The position numbers and the translations under genes are program-made. The notes under the pieces are model-generated. The model did no database searches. It saw nothing but the letters and a program-made list of their open reading frames with translations, and was not told the origin of the DNA. This document shows, piece by piece, positions 34,855 to 35,883 of a DNA stretch of 35,883 bases. The number at the start of each line of letters is the position of its first letter. Position 1 is the first letter of the stretch. The DNA comes from an uncultured Clostridia bacterium (GTDB lineage: Bacteria > Bacillota > Clostridia > Oscillospirales > JAAYOS01): positions 1 through 35,883 of the forward strand of contig CANRIN010000015.1 in the NCBI GenBank assembly GCA_947630675.1. Direction: 5' to 3'.

Positions 34855-35751
34855 ATGGTAGAAATTCTCTATATGTTCGGCAGTTTTAGCCCTGCGGTTT
34901 TTACCGTTGTCGCTATACTCTGTCTGGCAGTCGGCGTCATAGGCTATCGCTTCGATAAGCCCTGTGTCGTCGTCGTCTCGCTGCTGCTTGGCTTCGGAAT
35001 CGGATACTTCATCAGCATGGCGGCGTGGCAGGAAGGCATCGGTACTCTTTACCTCGGCTCCTGTATCGGCCTTATCTCGCTGCTCGTCTCCATCAAGGTC
35101 CTGCCCGTCAAGCGCTTCTTCCTCGGCGGCGTAAGTGTGTTCCTTGCCGTGGCGGTCGCCTGCGTCGTTATCATTGACGCTGTCGCCGGCACCGATGTTA
35201 CTTACAGCTTCCAGTCCCTGTCCTCCGGTCACTATGAGGATGTTCAGGCCCCCGGCCGCAACAATGACGTCAAGGTCGCGTTTGCCGAGGTCGCCCACCT
35301 CGATAAGGACGATGTCAAGGCTTCCATCAGCGAAGACAGGATGACCGTTAAGATCCACCTGCCCGCCAGCAACCTCGCCCAGCTCACCCAGTACGGCGAC
35401 GATCTCGCAAAGCATGAGACCTTTGAGGGCATCAACCAGCTCACCGTTGAGAAGTATTCCAGCGCGTGGGGTCCCTCGCTGATAATCGCGGCTGTCATCG
35501 GCGTTGCGTGCGGCGTTCTCACGATGTTCAAGCCGAAGATCATGCAGATAATCGGCTCCAGCGTCTTTGCCGGCGTCTGCGGCTCCGTCTTTGCCTACCT
35601 CGGCCTCGGCGAGCTCGGCTTCATCCTTACCGGCCCGATCTTCTGCGCCGGCGGCATCGCTCTCCAGCGCTTCATCAACCGCAACAGGGATACCGACGTC
35701 AAGGTCTCCGAGGACTACCGTTCGGAGCTTGTCGCAGATACCCCTGTCTGA
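34855..35751 (+). CDS. Hypothetical multi-TM membrane protein
   Basis: ATG follows GAGGGTTATTAGGT; multiple hydrophobic helices flanking a soluble domain (about 110 residues). Confidence 0.8.
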   Translation: MVEILYMFGSFSPAVFTVVAILCLAVGVIGYRFDKPCVVVVSLLLGFGIGYFISMAAWQEGIGTLYLGSCIGLISLLVSIKVLPVKRFFLGGVSVFLAVAVACVVIIDAVAGTDVTYSFQSLSSGHYEDVQAPGRNNDVKVAFAEVAHLDKDDVKASISEDRMTVKIHLPASNLAQLTQYGDDLAKHETFEGINQLTVEKYSSAWGPSLIIAAVIGVACGVLTMFKPKIMQIIGSSVFAGVCGSVFAYLGLGELGFILTGPIFCAGGIALQRFINRNRDTDVKVSEDYRSELVADTPV

Positions 35752-35851
35752 GTGTGAGGCAACAACAGAACCAACAAGATCTTCAAACCCTCAAATACCC
35801 TGCGGCTTTACGGCGGGGGTCATAAGAAAGGTTTATCAAGTTTTGCAGGGA

Positions 35852-35883
35852 CGGCATGATTTCGGTCATGCCGTTTCCTGCTT
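35852..35883 (+). terminator. Stem-loop near the window end, probable terminator
   Basis: ACGGCATGA-TTTCGG-TCATGCCGT followed by TTCCTGCTT. Confidence 0.5.

Overview
GC-rich chromosomal window from a spore-forming Clostridia-type (Oscillospiraceae/Ruminococcaceae-like) genome; taxonomy is inferred from gene content only. The left part (minus strand) is a conserved Firmicutes block: a SpoIVFA-like M23 protein, SpoIVFB-like M50 peptidase, TIGR03960- and TIGR03936-type radical-SAM proteins, a second M50 protease, ScpA, DUF1848, ScpB, DUF2953 and YtfJ. It is interrupted by an opposite-strand, visibly AT-richer module encoding a small membrane protein and a zinc-ribbon/TM/TPR-like/RCC1-repeat protein. 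Further right are Nudix hydrolases, a DUF5060/DUF4038-type glycosidase, an ECF sigma/anti-sigma pair, Dus, a 2-hydroxyacid dehydrogenase, type II pantothenate kinase, GluQRS, MarR, GH3, a two-kinase-fold fusion, GATase, GNATs, tRNA-Pro(CGG), Lrp/aminotransferase/DUF362, IspE, SpoIIR and a membrane protein. The most interesting non-coding signal is a family of mosaic, hairpin-rich repeats at three loci (about 11368-11935, 21895-22111, 28885-29393). Copies share modules in different combinations. Some stems change sequence completely between copies while staying self-complementary. One tandem duplicate differs only by a reverse-complemented triloop. Two copies sit directly at a gene 3' end (marR, tRNA-Pro), with a terminal hairpin whose arm is an inverted copy of that gene's end. 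Other points: an apparent ACG start codon in the ECF sigma gene, and a nested structured leader behind a near-consensus promoter upstream of the last membrane protein. All assignments come from reading the sequence; no database search was run.
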